In this document: piece by piece, positions 61,455-64,000 of the stretch
Position numbering within the stretch: position 1 is the stretch's first letter
How the letters are laid out: each line of letters begins with the position of its first letter
Made by a program: the position numbers and the translations under genes
Notes under the pieces: generated by a model
Database searches by the model: none
What the model was told of the DNA's origin: nothing
The model's input: the letters and a program-made list of their open reading frames with translations, nothing else
DNA from: Deltaproteobacteria bacterium
Lineage (GTDB): Bacteria; Bdellovibrionota_B; Oligoflexia; Oligoflexales; Bog-1112
Direction: 5' to 3'
DNA length: 64,000 bases
NCBI GenBank assembly: GCA_020635195.1
Contig: JACKAG010000005.1
Coordinates: forward strand, 62,001-126,000

Positions 61455-62684
61455 TCAGATTTTTTCCATGACAATGCTGCCATTTGTTCCCCCGAAACCA
61501 AAGGAATTCGAGATTCCACGACGGATCTTCTGCTCTCTGGCAGAACCCGCCACATAATCCAGAGGACATTCCGGATCTTGTTCCCGGAGGTTTGCGGTTG
61601 GTGGCATAATCCCGTCATAAATTGCCTTTGCCAGAAAGACCCCTTCGATTCCTCCGGCAGCTCCCAGACAGTGTCCGGTGACGCCTTTGGTCGACGAAAC
61701 GCCCATCCGGTAAGCATGATCTCCGAAAACTTTGATGATAGCATGGCTCTCGTAGACATCGTTGAAATATGTGGATGTCCCATGGGCGTTGATATAGTCA
61801 ACTTCATCGGCCGGGCAGCGTGCTGCCTGTAGAGCGGCCCGGAGGCATCTTTGTGCCCCTTCTCCTTCAGGTGCCGGAGATGTGATGTGGTGAGCATCCG
61901 CAGACATGCCATAGCCTGTCATTTCGCAATAGATCCGGGCTCCTCTGGCCCGGGCATGTTCATACTCTTCCAGAACAAGAATTCCACTGCCTTCTCCCAT
62001 GACAAAACCATCCCGGTTTTTATCGAAGGGGCGGGAAGCCTCTGAAGGATTTTCATTGCAGCGGCTCAGGGCCTTCATATTGGCGAAACCGGCTAGCCCC
62101 AGTTCACAGATGGACGCTTCGCTGCCACCGCAGACCATGACATCAGCCATATTGTTACGAATGTACATCCAGCCTTCGCCAATCCCATGGGTGCCGCTTG
62201 TACAGGCGGTTGTGGTGCAGATGTTCGGACCTCTCAGATTGTAGGTGTTTGCCACCACGCCAGCAGCCATGTTGGTGATGACAGAGGGGATGAAAAACGG
62301 GCTGACTCGTTTTGGTCCCTTGTCCCGGCACAGAATCGCTGTTGTATTGATATCATCAATAGCTCCGATTCCTACGCCGATGGAACAGCCAGTCCGGTCC
62401 ATGTTACCCTCAGAAGACAGACCAGCATCCCGGATGGCTTCATGGGCTGCCGCAACAGCGAACTGGATAAAGCGTGTGCTTTTTCTGGCCTCTTTTACAC
62501 CCATGACTGGAGTGGGATCAAAGTCCCGGACTTCTGCTGCAATTTTAACTCCGAGCCTTGTGCTGTCAAAGTTACGGATCAGTCCAACAGCTGAGCGACC
62601 ACTGATGACAGTTTCCCATGAAGACTTCAGATCAGGCCCTGCGGGGGAAACCATCCCCAGGCCGGTGACCACTACCCGTCTCAT
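61455..62684 (-). CDS. fabF: 3-oxoacyl-[acyl-carrier-protein] synthase II
   Basis: 409 residues from MRRVVVTGLGMVSPAGPD (start 62684, AAGGAA upstream). The catalytic triad is Cys in TTACTSGTHGIGEG, His in INAHGTSTYFNDV and His in GVTGHCLGAAGGIEG. Elongates fatty acids in the FAS II system. Head of the run that continues into pdhA-pdhB-pdhC, linking acetyl-CoA supply and lipid synthesis. No acpP or fabG adjacent. Confidence 0.95.
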   Translation of the reverse strand: MRRVVVTGLGMVSPAGPDLKSSWETVISGRSAVGLIRNFDSTRLGVKIAAEVRDFDPTPVMGVKEARKSTRFIQFAVAAAHEAIRDAGLSSEGNMDRTGCSIGVGIGAIDDINTTAILCRDKGPKRVSPFFIPSVITNMAAGVVANTYNLRGPNICTTTACTSGTHGIGEGWMYIRNNMADVMVCGGSEASICELGLAGFANMKALSRCNENPSEASRPFDKNRDGFVMGEGSGILVLEEYEHARARGARIYCEMTGYGMSADAHHITSPAPEGEGAQRCLRAALQAARCPADEVDYINAHGTSTYFNDVYESHAIIKVFGDHAYRMGVSSTKGVTGHCLGAAGGIEGVFLAKAIYDGIMPPTANLREQDPECPLDYVAGSAREQKIRRGISNSFGFGGTNGSIVMEKI

Positions 62685-63058
62685 CGATTGTTCCTTCCTG
62701 CTAAGCTTTGTTTTTTTATGCAGCCCGTTCGCATCATGACTCACGAACTCCTGCGAACTTTGCCGTGCCGGACCTGGTGCTGGACACCAGGAACCTCTGC
62801 CGCCGCTCAGTCACTCTGAGATCATTTAACTAACACAATCATAGCCTGGAAAACATGCTTCAGTGACAGAGGATTTCTGGACGGGGGCATCTTGCCCTGC
62901 CGGTTTTTTGTCGCAGATTTTGATCGGAGGGTCTGTTTGGCAAAGGGAGGAAAGACACAGCAGTCCTTAAATTCCTGAAGAAAATGAATGATGTGGATGG
63001 ACTGACAGGCCTTCATGCTTTTCTGTGGATGTGTGAAAATGTGTGCAGCTTAGGTAGA
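62685..63058. other. Intergenic stretch with no gene seen
   Basis: 374 bp between lptF and fabF. Short frames on both strands lack support. A GGGCATCTTGCCC palindrome (about 62887) has no T-run. Confidence 0.5.
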
Positions 63059-64000
63059 TCACTGCGGAGGTCTGGCTCTCGATCCTGTCTGCTTTTTGCG
63101 GAAGATGCCGCGAAAAGGGAGATTCCGGAGGGCGAATATGGGCTCAGAAAGGGGCAGCCTGCTGCGCTGGATCAGACAAAATGCGCCCAGAAGGAAAAGC
63201 ATGAGCTGAGGAAGCCAGATGGCAGGAAGCACCGGAATGATTCCCTGCTCTGCAATCCAGCGGAAACCCACCATCGTGACAAAACATGCCATAATCGTCA
63301 GAACAGAGTTCAGATACGCCCGGTTTTTACTGTGTCTTTGTTCGTGAATCCCCAGCACCATACCAAAACATGCAAGAGCAAAGAGAACAAAGCCATTTGC
63401 AAACCTTGAATAATAAAGATAAGCGGCCTTCAGATAGTCTTTATTCTGCTCAGGCTTATTTTGTCGCTGCTGCACATAGTTTCGAAGTTCAGCTGCTGTA
63501 TAGCTTCGGTAGTCATCCTTGGCGTTGTCTTCTCCGAGTATTTTTTCCTGGAATACACGCAGGATATCGATTTCTGCACGGGCAAAATTGAGGGTAACGG
63601 CTCTGTCATCTTCGTGGTTATATGAGTAAGAAACTCCGTTAAACAGGATCATCCGGAGATCTCCTCCCGCAACGGAGCCGGAGATTTCAGCTTCCGGCGA
63701 CATGACTATGAAATTTCCTGCTCCTTCGCTTCGTTGCTGAGGAGCCAGCATGACGTTGTTGTAGTGATTGCGGTCGGGAGAGATCACTTCTGTGTAAAAG
63801 ACATAGTCAAGAAAATCTTTCAGGAAAACGCCAGGCTGGATTTTAAAGCGTATCATGTTATCGATTTCTGTCTGGGTCTTGCGATAGATAAACTGGACGA
63901 ACTCTCTCCGTCCCCATGCTTCAAGATGGACGGCACATTGCGTGGTTACTCCATATAAAAGAACTGTCAGTAATGCCAGTGGCAGGCAGGCTCGTCCGGG
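63059..64000 (-). CDS. LptF/LptG-family permease, 5' part beyond the window
   Basis: 314 codons visible; the frame is open to the window edge (the ATG at 63856 is internal). Parts: a membrane-segment end, a periplasmic jelly-roll domain (FIVMSPEAEISGSVAGGDLR, then MILFNGVSYSYN), then three membrane helices near the C-terminus (FVLFALACFGMVLG, IMACFVTMVGFRW, LPQLMLFLLGAFC). LptF/G with LptB extract lipopolysaccharide from the inner membrane. F versus G cannot be settled here. Confidence 0.82.
   Translation of the reverse strand, partial: PGRACLPLALLTVLLYGVTTQCAVHLEAWGRREFVQFIYRKTQTEIDNMIRFKIQPGVFLKDFLDYVFYTEVISPDRNHYNNVMLAPQQRSEGAGNFIVMSPEAEISGSVAGGDLRMILFNGVSYSYNHEDDRAVTLNFARAEIDILRVFQEKILGEDNAKDDYRSYTAAELRNYVQQRQNKPEQNKDYLKAAYLYYSRFANGFVLFALACFGMVLGIHEQRHSKNRAYLNSVLTIMACFVTMVGFRWIAEQGIIPVLPAIWLPQLMLFLLGAFCLIQRSRLPLSEPIFALRNLPFRGIFRKKQTGSRARPPQ

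Noticed and set aside
1..64000. tRNA or rRNA genes
   Set aside because: I looked in the intergenic gaps for T-loop-like sequence and cloverleaf pairing and saw none. A tRNA scan would be decisive.

Overview
The window looks like a chromosomal segment (GC near 50%) of a Gram-negative bacterium: it has an LptF/LptG-type permease, a TonB-dependent receptor, beta-barrel-like outer-membrane proteins and many lipoproteins with clear lipoboxes. A class II DAHP synthase, a C5-pathway haem cluster with a HemX-like protein, class I ribonucleotide reductase, a PdhA-PdhB-PdhC set, and cytochrome c plus DUF1501 pairs suggest a deltaproteobacterial or Bdellovibrionota/Oligoflexia-like lineage. That placement is an inference. 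The many secreted ankyrin proteins, IS elements and phage scraps suggest a host- or prey-associated life.

Layout. 1-3763 (minus): hemX-hemA-hemC-hemD, tightly overlapping. 3902-5236: class II DAHP synthase. 5480-12089: a secreted His-rich repeat protein, an SLC12-like cation-chloride transporter, an unknown secreted protein and two ankyrin proteins. 12322-15269 (minus): TonB receptor and lipoprotein. 15625-18177: two small secreted proteins and an ATP-grasp-like lipoprotein. 18559-23540: envelope proteins and a lipoprotein / dihaem cytochrome / DUF1501 operon. 23566-29263: a microsatellite-bearing secreted protein, a two-gene barrel operon, an ankyrin protein and a large lipoprotein. 29298-31730: dps, methyltransferase, yhbY and a Nudix hydrolase. 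31737-34847: a giant lipoprotein with seven FG-GAP-like repeats.

35000-46800 is an accessory island. It holds three secreted ankyrin genes, a DDE IS, an IS21 element with a broken istA, two remnants of a Mu gpP-like tail gene, a 67-bp near-perfect palindrome and a partial copy of it, a broken DUF4258/MqsA-type toxin-antitoxin locus and several orphan genes. 46785-55958 returns to ordinary genes (TPR response regulator, nrdB, nrdA with NrdR-like boxes, hydrolase, FAD-linked dehydrogenase). 55959-64000 holds a receiver-like protein, a last ankyrin protein, then pdhC-pdhB-pdhA-fabF and lptF (all minus, lptF cut by the window edge).

The most interesting theme is a dispersed family of secreted proteins sharing a promoter / ribosome-binding-site / signal-peptide cassette (start context AAAAGGATCACAACATGAG, leader of the type MRILLSVLFVLLGSNLAVG) fused to different mature parts: mostly ankyrin repeats of varying number, once a HYHPEPV repeat with a membrane segment. 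Members lie next to repeats, IS elements and, twice, the same Mu-like tail-gene remnant. This looks like an expanding, recombining repertoire of exported repeat proteins.
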